In this document: in pieces, positions 53,865 to 62,572 of the stretch
Layout of the letters: every line of letters starts with the position of its first letter
How positions within the stretch are numbered: position 1 is the first letter of the stretch
DNA from: Actinomadura oligospora ATCC 43269
Lineage (GTDB): Bacteria; Actinomycetota; Actinomycetes; Streptosporangiales; Streptosporangiaceae
Length of the DNA: 64,000 bases
NCBI RefSeq assembly: GCF_000518265.1
Contig: NZ_JADG01000009.1
Location: 372,001-436,000 of the forward strand
Direction of reading: 5' to 3'
Made by a program: the position numbers and the translations under genes
Notes under the pieces: model-generated
The model's input: only the letters and a program-made list of their open reading frames with translations
Databases searched by the model: none
Told to the model about the DNA's origin: nothing

Positions 53865-54130
53865 CCCCGACGCCGGCGCGCTCCCCGCCGGCGCCCCCGG
53901 TCGCCCCCCACCGCCGCCCGGCCGCCCGACGGCCCGCCCCCGGCGAGACACCCCCCACAGCGCCCCGGTCGCCTCCCGAGCGTCCTTCCGCTCGCCGCCA
54001 CGGCGACCCCCGGCTCACACTCCCCGCCAGGCTCCTGGCTCGCCCCCCGCCGGTGCTCCCGGCTCGCGTCCTGCTCGGCGCGTCCCCTCCGGTCGAACGT
54101 GGTGACGGCCTCGTGTCCTCCCCGAGACCG

Positions 54131-55735
54131 TCAGCCGTTGGGCCGCCGCATGGAGATCGGCTCGGCGAAGTCGAGCTCGCTCCCCACCTGACGCAGCGTC
54201 CCGGCGCCGATCTTGCCCCTGCGGTAGAGCGTGTCCAGCTTGGCGCGCTGCGCCCGGACCAGCTCGGCCCGCACCCGCATGCTGCCGGGCGGCTCCCCCC
54301 GCTCCTCGCGGGCCTCCTCCTCGCCCTCGCCGTCCTCCTCCATCTCCTCGAGGAAGTACTCGACGCGCTCCAGCCGCAGTTCGAGCATCTGCCGGAACGC
54401 GTCGGCGGTCTTCTCGTCCACGTCCTCGGCCTCGGCCATCTCGTCCAGCCGCGCGAGCGCGGCGTTCGCCGCGGCCTTCCGGGCGATCATCGACTCGCGG
54501 CGCCGGCGGTCGGTCTCGACCAGGCCGAACCGGCGCAGCAGCACCGGCAGCAGCGGCGCCTGCCCGACCAGGGTGACGAGCACCACCAGCGCCGTCAGCA
54601 GGACGTGCAGCTCGCGGTCGGGGCCCACGGCGGCGGGCAGCGACAGCGCGATCGCGAGCGAGATCGCGCCGCGCATCCCGGAGAACCCGATGACCAGGCG
54701 CTCGTGCCAGCCCATCCCCTCCTGGCTGACCCGGCCGCCGGGCAGCAGGTCGGCGAGCGGGCGGTTGCCGAGCTCCCACGCCACCCGGACGCCGATCACC
54801 ACGGCCGACACGGCGAGCCCGATCCAGGTGACCTCCCACCAGGACCGTCCGCCGGGCTGGTGCAGCAGCTCGCGGATCTCCAGGCCGAGCAGGACGAACA
54901 GCGCGGATTCCAGCAGGAACGTCCCGATCCGCCAGAACATCGTTCCCAGCAGCCGGGACGCGGGCTGCAGCAGGCCCTCGCCGTGCGTGCCGAGGTAGAA
55001 CCCGGCGACGACGGCGGCGAGCACCCCGGACCCTCCGAGGCTCTCCGCCGGGATGTAGGCCAGGTACGGCGTCGCCATCGACACGATGATCTGGCTGCTC
55101 GGATCAGAGATCCACCGCCGCACCCGGCGCACGACCAGCCCGACGACCAGGCCGTAGCCGACGCCGCCGACCACCACCTGGACGAGCCGGACCGCCCCGT
55201 GCCCGACCGTGAACGGCGCGGTGATCGCCTCCACGGCGAGCCCGAACACGGTCAGCGCGACCCCGTCGTTGATCAGGCTCTCGCCCTCCAGGATCGTCGT
55301 CAGCCGGGGCGGCGCCCCGACCCGCTGCATCACCGAGGTCGCGGCGACCGCGTCGGTGGGCGCGACGGCCGCGCCGAGCGCGACGGCGGCGGCCCAGCCG
55401 GTGCCGGGCAGCAGCCAGTACACGGTCCCGGCGACGGCGACCGTGGTGACCAGGGTCAGCCCGACCGCCAGCGTGAAGATCGGGAAGGCGTTGGCGCGGG
55501 TCTCCCTGGGGGCGGAGAAGAACGCCGCGTGGTACACCAGCGGCGGCAGGAAGCCGAGCAGCACCAGGTGCGGCGAGACCACGACGTTCGGCAGCCCGGG
55601 CATGAACCCGGCGGCGATCCCGAGCACCACGAGCAGGATCGCGTCCGGCACCCCGAGCCGGTGGGCCAGGGCGCGGGCCAGCAGCACCACGACGGCCACG
55701 ACCAGCAGAACGACGAACAGGCGTTCCTCCTCCAC
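54131..55735 (-). CDS. Na+/H+ antiporter, CPA1 family
   Basis: A 534-residue antiporter with about 12 transmembrane helices and a long cytoplasmic tail. Ion-site motifs are GAAVAPTDAVAATSV (the transport Asp and its neighbours) and ILEGESLINDGVAL with the Asn-Asp pair; GFSGMRGAISLAIAL is the conserved Arg helix. The C-terminal ~130 residues are charged and helical, with an acidic run (EEMEEDGEGEEEAREE). GTG 55735 start. It is paralogous to the gene at 60808, on the other strand 5 kb away. Confidence 0.92.
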   Translation of the reverse strand: MEEERLFVVLLVVAVVVLLARALAHRLGVPDAILLVVLGIAAGFMPGLPNVVVSPHLVLLGFLPPLVYHAAFFSAPRETRANAFPIFTLAVGLTLVTTVAVAGTVYWLLPGTGWAAAVALGAAVAPTDAVAATSVMQRVGAPPRLTTILEGESLINDGVALTVFGLAVEAITAPFTVGHGAVRLVQVVVGGVGYGLVVGLVVRRVRRWISDPSSQIIVSMATPYLAYIPAESLGGSGVLAAVVAGFYLGTHGEGLLQPASRLLGTMFWRIGTFLLESALFVLLGLEIRELLHQPGGRSWWEVTWIGLAVSAVVIGVRVAWELGNRPLADLLPGGRVSQEGMGWHERLVIGFSGMRGAISLAIALSLPAAVGPDRELHVLLTALVVLVTLVGQAPLLPVLLRRFGLVETDRRRRESMIARKAAANAALARLDEMAEAEDVDEKTADAFRQMLELRLERVEYFLEEMEEDGEGEEEAREERGEPPGSMRVRAELVRAQRAKLDTLYRRGKIGAGTLRQVGSELDFAEPISMRRPNG

Positions 55736-55953
55736 GAGGTGATCGTTCCCCGTCCGCCGGGCCGAGTATCCGGAATGCGGACAGGCCCGATGACCAGGAA
55801 AGGGACGGGGCGTAACCGCGGGATGCCCGGGATGGGACGGATCGTCGTCCGGGCGGACTAGGGTGAGACCGCGTCGCGCACCCCACGGCCCGGTCCGCGC
55901 CTGCCGTGGCGACGCGACGGACCGCCCCCTCGGTCTCCGAGACTGGAGTGACC

Positions 55954-56520
55954 GTGATCTTCACCCATGACACCGAGCACGCCCTGGCGACCGTGGTCGA
56001 CCTGGTCAACACCGCGCCCGCGGCGGGCGGCGAGGAGGGCCTGCCCGACCTCGCCGCGCTGCGCGAGCTGCTCGAGCGGAACGAGACCAGCGACGTGTCC
56101 GGGCTGGCCGAGCGGGACCTGGAGGTCGTGCGCGGCCTGCGGGACCGCTTCCACGCGGTCTTCCTCGCCGCGGACGACCCGCCGGCCGCCGTGGCGCTCG
56201 TGAACGAGGTCGTCGGCGGGGTCCGCACCACCCCGCACCTGACCGACCACGACGGCTACCACTGGCACATGCACTACTTCGAGCCGGGCGCGCCCCTCGG
56301 CGAGCACCTGGCGGCCGACTGCGGGATGGCCCTGGCCTTCGTCGTCGCCGCCGGGGAGCTGGACCGGCTGCGCACCTGCGAGGCGCCCGACTGCGGCCGG
56401 GTGCTGGTCGACCTGTCCCGCAACCGCTGCCGCCGGTACTGCGACAGCCGCACCTGCGGCAACCGCATGCACGTGGCGGCCTACCGGGCCCGCAGGCGGG
56501 ACGCCCAGGCCCCCGCCTAG
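55954..56520 (+). CDS. CGNR zinc-finger protein
   Basis: A 188-residue putative DNA-binding regulator. The N-terminal ABATE (stress-response) domain begins FTHDTEHALATVVDLVNT, and the C-terminal zinc finger has Cys pairs in CEAPDCGRVLVD and YCDSRTCGNRMHVAAYRARRR. GTG 55954 is placed six bases after GGAG. A TAGGGT hexamer at 55858-55863 is the likely -10, giving an 80-base leader. It is divergent from the antiporter gene. Confidence 0.9.
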   Translation: MIFTHDTEHALATVVDLVNTAPAAGGEEGLPDLAALRELLERNETSDVSGLAERDLEVVRGLRDRFHAVFLAADDPPAAVALVNEVVGGVRTTPHLTDHDGYHWHMHYFEPGAPLGEHLAADCGMALAFVVAAGELDRLRTCEAPDCGRVLVDLSRNRCRRYCDSRTCGNRMHVAAYRARRRDAQAPA

Positions 56521-56707
56521 CCGCGGGCCCGGCCCGCCCGGACCCGGCCGTCCGGGCCGCTGCTCGGGCGAAGGCCCAGGCGACCGGGCCCCCGCCTAGG
56601 CGAACACCCCGCGAGGTCGCTAACCTCGTGAACCAGAATCTCGTTCATCTCCCGGTCCAGGCCGCAGGATGGGCCCCGTGAACCACTAGGAAGCCTTGGA
56701 GGATCCC

Positions 56708-57745
56708 CTGTCCAGGCGCGCACTGATCACCGGCATCACCGGTCAGGACGGCTCGTACCTCGCCGAGCACCTGCTCGCCGAGGGCTACGAGGTCTGGGGG
56801 CTGGTGCGCGGGCAGGCCAACCCGCACGTGGCCCGGCTGCGCAAGCACGTCGGGGACGTCCGGATCACCACCGGCGACCTGCTCGACCAGGGCAGCCTGA
56901 TCTCCGCCGTGGAGCGGGCGCAGCCCGACGAGGTGTACAACCTCGGCGCGATCTCCTACGTCCCGATGTCGTGGCAGCAGGCGGAGCTGACCGCCGAGGT
57001 CACCGGCATGGGCGTGCTGCGCGTCCTGGAGGCGATCCGGGTGGTGTCGGGGATCGGCGGCTCGCGCACGCCGTCCCGGGACGAGCAGATCCGGTTCTAC
57101 CAGGCGTCCTCGTCGGAGATGTTCGGCATGGTCCGGGAGACCCCGCAGAACGAGCGGACCCCGTTCCACCCGCGCAGCCCCTACGGGGTCGCCAAGACCT
57201 ACGGGCACTACATCACCCAGAACTACCGCGAGTCGTACGGGATGTTCGCGGTCAGCGGCATCCTGTTCAACCACGAGTCACCGCGCCGGGGCGCCGAGTT
57301 CGTCACCCGCAAGGTGACGCTCGGAGCGGCCCGGATCAAGCTGGGCCTGGCGTCCGAGCTGCGCCTGGGCAACCTGGAGGCGCGCCGCGACTGGGGCTTC
57401 GCGGGCGACTACGCGCGGGCGATGCGGCTGATGCTGGCGCAGGAGACGCCCGAGGACTACGTGATCGGCACCGGCAAGACCCAGTCGGTGCGCGACCTGG
57501 TCGACTTCGCGTTCCGCACCGCCGGGCTGAACTGGGAGGACCACGTCGTCCTGGACGACCGGTACACCCGTCCGGCCGAGGTGGACCTGCTGTGCGCCGA
57601 CCCGAAGAAGGCCCGCGCGCAGCTCGGCTGGGAGCCCGCGGTGACCTTCGAGGAACTGGTCACCATGATGGTCGAGTCGGACCTGCGGCTGCTGTCCGGG
57701 TCGGCCCGTCCCGAGGACGAGCCGTTCAGCCCCGACCACTGGTGA
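56708..57745 (+). CDS. gmd: GDP-mannose 4,6-dehydratase
   Basis: A 345-residue extended SDR that converts GDP-mannose to GDP-4-keto-6-deoxymannose. Motifs: GITGQDGSYLAEHLL (cofactor loop), the catalytic Ser/Glu in SSSEMFGMV, the YGVAKTYGH catalytic Tyr and Lys, and NHESPRRG. The start is unusual: CTG 56708 has a perfect GGAGGAT site; TTG 56696 is the alternative but lies in that site. No GDP-fucose synthase or other 6-deoxyhexose gene is adjacent, so it stands alone here. Confidence 0.93.
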   Translation: MSRRALITGITGQDGSYLAEHLLAEGYEVWGLVRGQANPHVARLRKHVGDVRITTGDLLDQGSLISAVERAQPDEVYNLGAISYVPMSWQQAELTAEVTGMGVLRVLEAIRVVSGIGGSRTPSRDEQIRFYQASSSEMFGMVRETPQNERTPFHPRSPYGVAKTYGHYITQNYRESYGMFAVSGILFNHESPRRGAEFVTRKVTLGAARIKLGLASELRLGNLEARRDWGFAGDYARAMRLMLAQETPEDYVIGTGKTQSVRDLVDFAFRTAGLNWEDHVVLDDRYTRPAEVDLLCADPKKARAQLGWEPAVTFEELVTMMVESDLRLLSGSARPEDEPFSPDHW

Positions 57746-57842
57746 CCTCCGGGCCGTCCCCCTGGTTCTGACGGGTCGGGCCCCCCACCGGGGAGATCAC
57801 CTCGGGGTGCCCGCGGTTCCGGCGGCATGCGACGATCGGACC

Positions 57843-58106
57843 ATGAGCGTTTGTGAACACGTGTCCCAGTTGCCCACGCCCGAACCGGCCCCCCGCACTC
57901 CCGAAGGCTGCGAGGAGTGCCTGCGGAACGGCACCCGGTGGGTCCACCTGCGCGTGTGCCTGGAGTGCGGGCACGTGGGGTGCTGTGACTCCTCCCCCAA
58001 CCGGCACGCGAGCGCGCACGCCGCCGCGGACAAGCACCCGGTGATCCGGTCCTTCGAGCCCGGCGAGGACTGGCGCTGGTGCTTCGTGGACGAGCAGATC
58101 GTCTGA
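57843..58106 (+). CDS. UBP-type zinc finger protein
   Basis: An 87-residue protein that is only a UBP zinc finger (ZnF-UBP): CEHV, CEECLRNGTRW, CLECGHVGCCDSSPNRHASAHAA, H-x-PVIRSFEPGEDWRWCF. Eukaryotic relatives bind the C-terminal tail of ubiquitin; the bacterial role is unknown. In actinobacteria this finger often occurs near or fused to Na+/H+ antiporters. Its stop overlaps the start of the exporter gene (TGATG), so the two are translated together. The ATG is six bases after GACGAT. Confidence 0.92.
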   Translation: MSVCEHVSQLPTPEPAPRTPEGCEECLRNGTRWVHLRVCLECGHVGCCDSSPNRHASAHAAADKHPVIRSFEPGEDWRWCFVDEQIV

Positions 58107-59686
58107 TGGCCGAGATCCGGCTGTCGCAGGCGCGCGGGCGCTGGATCCTGCTCGCGACCGTGCTCGGCTCGGGCGTGGCGTCCCTGGACGCCACGGTCGT
58201 CAACGTCGCGTTGCCGAAGCTGGCGGACGACCTGTCGGCCTCGATGGCCGATCTCCAGTGGACCGTCAACGCCTACACGCTCACCCTCGCCGGGCTGATC
58301 CTGCTCGGCGGGTCCCTCGGCGACCGGTTCGGCCGCCGCCGGGTGTTCGTGATCGGCGTGGTGTGGTTCGCGACGGCGTCGGTGCTGTGCGGCGCCGCGC
58401 CGGACGTCGGGACGCTGATCGCCGCGCGGGCGCTGCAGGGCGTCGGCGGGGCGCTGCTGACCCCCGGCTCGCTGGCGATCATCCAGGCGTCGTTCGACAA
58501 GGACGACCGTCCGCGCGCGGTCGGCGCCTGGTCCGGGCTGTCCGGGGTGGCGGGCGCGGTCGGCCCGTTCGCGGGCGGCTGGCTGGTGGAGGCCGCGGGA
58601 TGGCGGTGGGTGTTCCTGCTGAACGCCCCGCTCGCGGTGATCGTGGTGCTGGTGGCGCTGCGGCACGTCCCGGAGACCCGCGACCCGGACGCGACCGGGC
58701 GGTTCGACATCGCGGGCGCGGTCCTGGCGGCGCTGACGCTGGCCGGGACGACGTACGCGCTCACCGAGGCCCCGAGCAAGGGCGCGGGCAGCGGGGTCAT
58801 GGTCGCCGCGGTGGTCGGGATCGGCTCGGCGGTCGGGTTCGTCCTGGTGGAGCGGTGGCTCGGGCGCGGCAACGGGAACGGGAAGCGGCCCCAGCCGATG
58901 CTGCCGCTGACGATGTTCGCGAACCGGGAGTTCTCCGCGGTCAACGCCGTCACCTTCGTCGTGTACGGCGGGATGGGCGTGATGTTCTTCCTGTTCGTGC
59001 TGAACCTCCAGGTCGTGTCGGGGTTCTCGCCGATCGCGGCGGGCACGGCGCTGCTGCCGGTGACGGCGCTGATGCTGCTGCTGTCCCCGCGCGCGGGCGG
59101 GCTCGCGCAGAGGATCGGGCCGCGGAGGCCGATGACGGTCGGCCTGGTGCTCGCCGCGCTCGGGATGGCGCTGGTGTCGCGGGTCGGGGAGCACGCGTCC
59201 TACTGGCGGGACGTCCTGCCCGGCGTGGTGGTGTTCGGGCTCGGCCTGTCCGCGATGGTCGCGCCGCTCACCGCGACGGTCCTGGCGAGCGCGGACGTCC
59301 GGCACGCTGGCATCGCGAGCGGGGTGAACAACGCGGTGGCGCGCGCGGCGGGCCTGCTGGCGGTCGCGGCGATCCCGCCGCTGGTCGGCCTGACCGGGGA
59401 CGCCTACCGCAACCCCGCCAAGTTCGCCGACGGGTTCCGGTCGGCGATGCTGATCTGCGCGGGCATGCTGCTCGCCGGGGCCGTGCTGACCCTGTTCACC
59501 GTCCGGGACGACGTCCTGAAGACCGCGCCCCCGGAGCAGGAGCCCGAGTGCCACATGCACTGCGCGGTCGGCGCGCCGCCGCTGGAACGCGAGCGGTCCG
59601 CGGTCCCGGCCGGCGCCGCGGCCGAGCCCGGTCCGGCGGGCGCGGCCGGAGGCCCGGCGGGCCCCGTGGACACCGGAGGCGGCTGA
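58106..59686 (+). CDS. DHA2-family (14-TM) MFS exporter
   Basis: A 526-residue drug:H+ antiporter-2 (EmrB/QacA) protein with about 14 transmembrane helices: LDATVVNVALP (helix 1), GSLGDRFGRRRVF (loop 2-3 motif A), WRWVFLLNAPLA (helix 5 region). Multidrug or metabolite efflux is expected. The C-terminal tail after helix 14 is unusual in containing PECHMHCAV, a Cys-x-x-x-Cys cluster with His. It is translationally coupled to the zinc-finger gene. Confidence 0.9.
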   Translation: MAEIRLSQARGRWILLATVLGSGVASLDATVVNVALPKLADDLSASMADLQWTVNAYTLTLAGLILLGGSLGDRFGRRRVFVIGVVWFATASVLCGAAPDVGTLIAARALQGVGGALLTPGSLAIIQASFDKDDRPRAVGAWSGLSGVAGAVGPFAGGWLVEAAGWRWVFLLNAPLAVIVVLVALRHVPETRDPDATGRFDIAGAVLAALTLAGTTYALTEAPSKGAGSGVMVAAVVGIGSAVGFVLVERWLGRGNGNGKRPQPMLPLTMFANREFSAVNAVTFVVYGGMGVMFFLFVLNLQVVSGFSPIAAGTALLPVTALMLLLSPRAGGLAQRIGPRRPMTVGLVLAALGMALVSRVGEHASYWRDVLPGVVVFGLGLSAMVAPLTATVLASADVRHAGIASGVNNAVARAAGLLAVAAIPPLVGLTGDAYRNPAKFADGFRSAMLICAGMLLAGAVLTLFTVRDDVLKTAPPEQEPECHMHCAVGAPPLERERSAVPAGAAAEPGPAGAAGGPAGPVDTGGG

Positions 59687-59811
59687 CGCGCACGGGTGAC
59701 GGCCGACTGATTCGTCCGGGATGTCGTCACCCTCGGTGTCGGCGGCGCGAATCTCGGGCCGATTCCGGCTATGTCCAGGACCGGATCAGTTCGTTGTCAT
59801 ACGGTGCGAGC

Positions 59812-60690
59812 ATGAATCTGCGGCAGCTGCGCTATGTCGTGGCGACCGCCGACCACGGCACCATGACGTCGGCGGCCCAGGCGCTCTACGTGGCCCAGCC
59901 CGCGCTGTCCCGGGCCGTCCGGGAGCTGGAGCGCGAGCTCGGGGTGGAGCTGTTCGCCCGGTCCGGACGTGGGGTGGTGCTGACGGCGGCGGGCGAGCAG
60001 GTGGTCCGGCACGCGCGGGTCGCGCTGTCGGCGGTCGAGGCGATCGAGAGCCTGTCGGCGGGCGGCGCGGGCGGCCGGGGCGCGGACCTGCGCATCGCCA
60101 CCACGCTGTCCCTGGAGCCGGAGCTCACCGGGCGGCTCATCCCCCGGTTCGCCCGCGACCAGCCCGCCGTCCGGGTCCGGGTGGTGCGCTGCCCGGGCGC
60201 GGCGCACGCGGCGGCGGCGCTCCGGCAGGGCCGCGCCGACCTCGCCCTGACGGATCTTCCCGTCCCCGGCGACCTGGTCGCCCACCCGGTGGACCAGCGG
60301 GAGGTCGTGCTGGTGTCGCCGCCGACGCTGAAGCTGCGCGAGCCCGTCCCGACCGCCGCGCTGAACGGGATGAAGCTGATCCTGCCCGGACGCGGCACCG
60401 CGCCGCGCGCCGAGATCGACATGATGCTGGAGCGGGTCGGCGCGTCCCCGGTCGCCGCGGTGGAGTCGGAGGAGCGCGGCGCGTGGCTCGGCTGCGTCCG
60501 CGCGGGCATGGGCTCGCTGCTCTGGTACCGCAACCAGCTGGACGACACCGACGGACTGGCGGTGCGCTCGTTCATGCCGCCGCTGACCCGGCTCGTCGGG
60601 ATCGTCCACGCGCACCGGCAGCTGCCCCCGGCCGCGCGGGACTTCCTGGCCTTCGCCAAGGACGATCCGCGCTCCGTCCGCCATCCCTGA
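59812..60690 (+). CDS. LysR-family regulator
   Basis: A 292-residue LysR regulator with HTH in MNLRQLRYVVATADHGTMTSAAQALYVAQPALSRAVRELE and an effector domain from about residue 85. The ATG lies six bases after TACGGT (59800-59805). It is between the DHA2 exporter and antiporter on the same strand; control of either is possible but not shown. Confidence 0.92.
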   Translation: MNLRQLRYVVATADHGTMTSAAQALYVAQPALSRAVRELERELGVELFARSGRGVVLTAAGEQVVRHARVALSAVEAIESLSAGGAGGRGADLRIATTLSLEPELTGRLIPRFARDQPAVRVRVVRCPGAAHAAAALRQGRADLALTDLPVPGDLVAHPVDQREVVLVSPPTLKLREPVPTAALNGMKLILPGRGTAPRAEIDMMLERVGASPVAAVESEERGAWLGCVRAGMGSLLWYRNQLDDTDGLAVRSFMPPLTRLVGIVHAHRQLPPAARDFLAFAKDDPRSVRHP

Positions 60691-60807
60691 CAGGACCGGC
60701 CGGGCACCGCCCCGCCGTCCCGGAGCGGACGAGCCGAGTGCCGTCCACCGCCTCTGACCTGCCCGCCGACGGATCGGGCACCTCCGGCGGCGTGTCATGA
60801 TCGGGGC

Positions 60808-62412
60808 GTGGAGACGAAGCACGCCCTCTGGCTACTGGCGGTGCCGGTGGTCGCCCTCGCCGTGGCGGCGCTGGCCCGGCGCACCCGGATCGCCGCCCCG
60901 CTCGCCCTGGTGATCGCCGGACTCATCTGCTCGTACCTGCCCGGCGTGCCGAACTTCGGGCTCAATCCCGACTTCGTGCTCTACGTGTTCCTGCCGCCGC
61001 TGCTGTTCTCGGCGGCCTGGCAGAGCAGCATGGTCGACCTGCGCGCCAACCTGCGTCCGATCACGCTCCTGTCGGTCGGGCTGGTCCTGTTCACCACGCT
61101 GGCCGTCGGCTGGGCCGTCCACCTGGTGGTGCCGGGGCTGCCGCTGCCGGTCGCGCTGGTGCTCGGCGCGATCGTCGCCCCGCCGGACGCGGTCGCGGCG
61201 GTCAGCGTCGCGCAACGGCTCGGGCTGCCCCGCCAGACGGTGACGATCCTGGTCGGGGAGAGCCTGTTCAACGACGCGACCGCGCTGACGGCGTTCCGGG
61301 TCGCGGTCGCCGCCGCCACCGGCGCGGGCTTCACCTGGCTGGACGGCGCGGGCCGGTTCGCCTACGCGGCGATCGCGGGCACGCTCATCGGGCTGGTGCT
61401 CGGCCCGCCGCTGCACTGGCTGCGCACCCGGCTGAACGACCCGCTGGTGGAGAACGCCGTCGCCGTCCTCGCCCCCTACGCCGCGTACCTGACGGCCGAG
61501 GCCGTGCACGGCTCCGGCGTGATCGCGGTGGTGGTCAGCGGCCTGTACCTGGGGCACCGGTTCACCGAGTCCGCCGCGATCACCCGGCTCATCGGGCACT
61601 CGTTCTGGAAGATCGTGGTCTTCCTGCTGGAGTCGGTGGTGTTCCTGCTCATCGGGCTCCAGCTGCCGCCCGTCCTGGACGCGGTGTCGAACCGGTCCTG
61701 GGAGAACCTGGCGTGGTGGGCGGTGGTCACGTTCGCCGCGACGGTCGTCGCCCGGTTCGTCTGGCTCTTCCTGGTGTCGTACGTGCCGCTGAGGCTCGGG
61801 ATCTTCCGTCCGCCGTCCGAGGGGCACGATCCCGGCTGGCGCGGCCACGTGGTCGTCGGCTGGGCGGGGATGCGCGGGGTCGTCTCGCTCGCGGCGGCGT
61901 TCGCGATCCCGTTCACGACCACGTCCGGCGCGCCGTTCCCGGACCGCGACCTCGTGCTGTTCCTGACCTTCACGACCGTCCTCGCGACGCTCCTGGTGCA
62001 GGGGCTCACCTTCCCGGCGCTGATCCGGATGCTCGGCGCCGCCGGCGGGGAGCGCGAGACCTACACCGACACCGTGGCGGAGGCGGGGGCGCAGCACGCG
62101 GCGGCGTCGGCGGCGATCAGCCGCCTGGACGAGCTGGCGGAGTCCGAGGACCTCGACGAGGACGTCGTGGAACGGCTGCGGCACCTGGCCGAGCACCGGC
62201 AGCTGCGGGCCTGGGAGAGGCTCGGCGGCGGGACGGGACCGGAGGGCGCCGAGGTGCCGAGCGTGACCTACCGGCGGCTGAGGCGCGAGATGCTCGCCGC
62301 GGAGCGCGCCACGTTCATCCAGATGCGCGACGAGCGGCGGCTGGACGACGCGGTGTTGGCCCACATCCTGCACGAGCTCGACCTGGAGGAGGCGTCCCTC
62401 CAGCGCGACTGA
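60808..62412 (+). CDS. Na+/H+ antiporter, CPA1 family, second copy
   Basis: A 534-residue paralogue of the gene at 54131, also with a long helical tail. LGAIVAPPDAVAAVSVA and ILVGESLFNDATAL carry the transport residues, and GWAGMRGVVSLAAAFAI the conserved Arg. The tail (SRLDELAESEDLDEDVVERL) aligns with ARLDEMAEAEDVDEKTADAF of the first copy, so the shared domain is ancestral. The GTG at 60808 follows CATGAT by six bases. Confidence 0.92.
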   Translation: METKHALWLLAVPVVALAVAALARRTRIAAPLALVIAGLICSYLPGVPNFGLNPDFVLYVFLPPLLFSAAWQSSMVDLRANLRPITLLSVGLVLFTTLAVGWAVHLVVPGLPLPVALVLGAIVAPPDAVAAVSVAQRLGLPRQTVTILVGESLFNDATALTAFRVAVAAATGAGFTWLDGAGRFAYAAIAGTLIGLVLGPPLHWLRTRLNDPLVENAVAVLAPYAAYLTAEAVHGSGVIAVVVSGLYLGHRFTESAAITRLIGHSFWKIVVFLLESVVFLLIGLQLPPVLDAVSNRSWENLAWWAVVTFAATVVARFVWLFLVSYVPLRLGIFRPPSEGHDPGWRGHVVVGWAGMRGVVSLAAAFAIPFTTTSGAPFPDRDLVLFLTFTTVLATLLVQGLTFPALIRMLGAAGGERETYTDTVAEAGAQHAAASAAISRLDELAESEDLDEDVVERLRHLAEHRQLRAWERLGGGTGPEGAEVPSVTYRRLRREMLAAERATFIQMRDERRLDDAVLAHILHELDLEEASLQRD

Positions 62413-62494
62413 CGCGCGTCCCCGAGGCGCGCGGGCCCGGCTCGAACGAGCGGGGTGCGCGGGCGAGGGGTCAGCGAGCGGGGTGGTGGACGAG

Positions 62495-62521
62495 CCGTCC
62501 CGGACATGACGTCCGGGACGG
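62495..62521. terminator. Bidirectional terminator
   Basis: CCGTCCCGGAC (62495-62505) and GTCCGGGACGG (62511-62521) form a perfect 11-bp stem with a five-base loop between the convergent antiporter and AsnC-type genes. Confidence 0.8.
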
Positions 62522-62572
62522 AACGGTGTTGTCCCTCACGGCGTGCGGGACGGGGCGGGGGTTCCGAACGGC

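Noticed and set aside
53267..55861. 864-codon plus-strand frame through the antiporter region
   Set aside because: It is antisense to the CPA1 antiporter, whose motifs are unmistakable; the product is a His/Arg/Gln-rich artefact.
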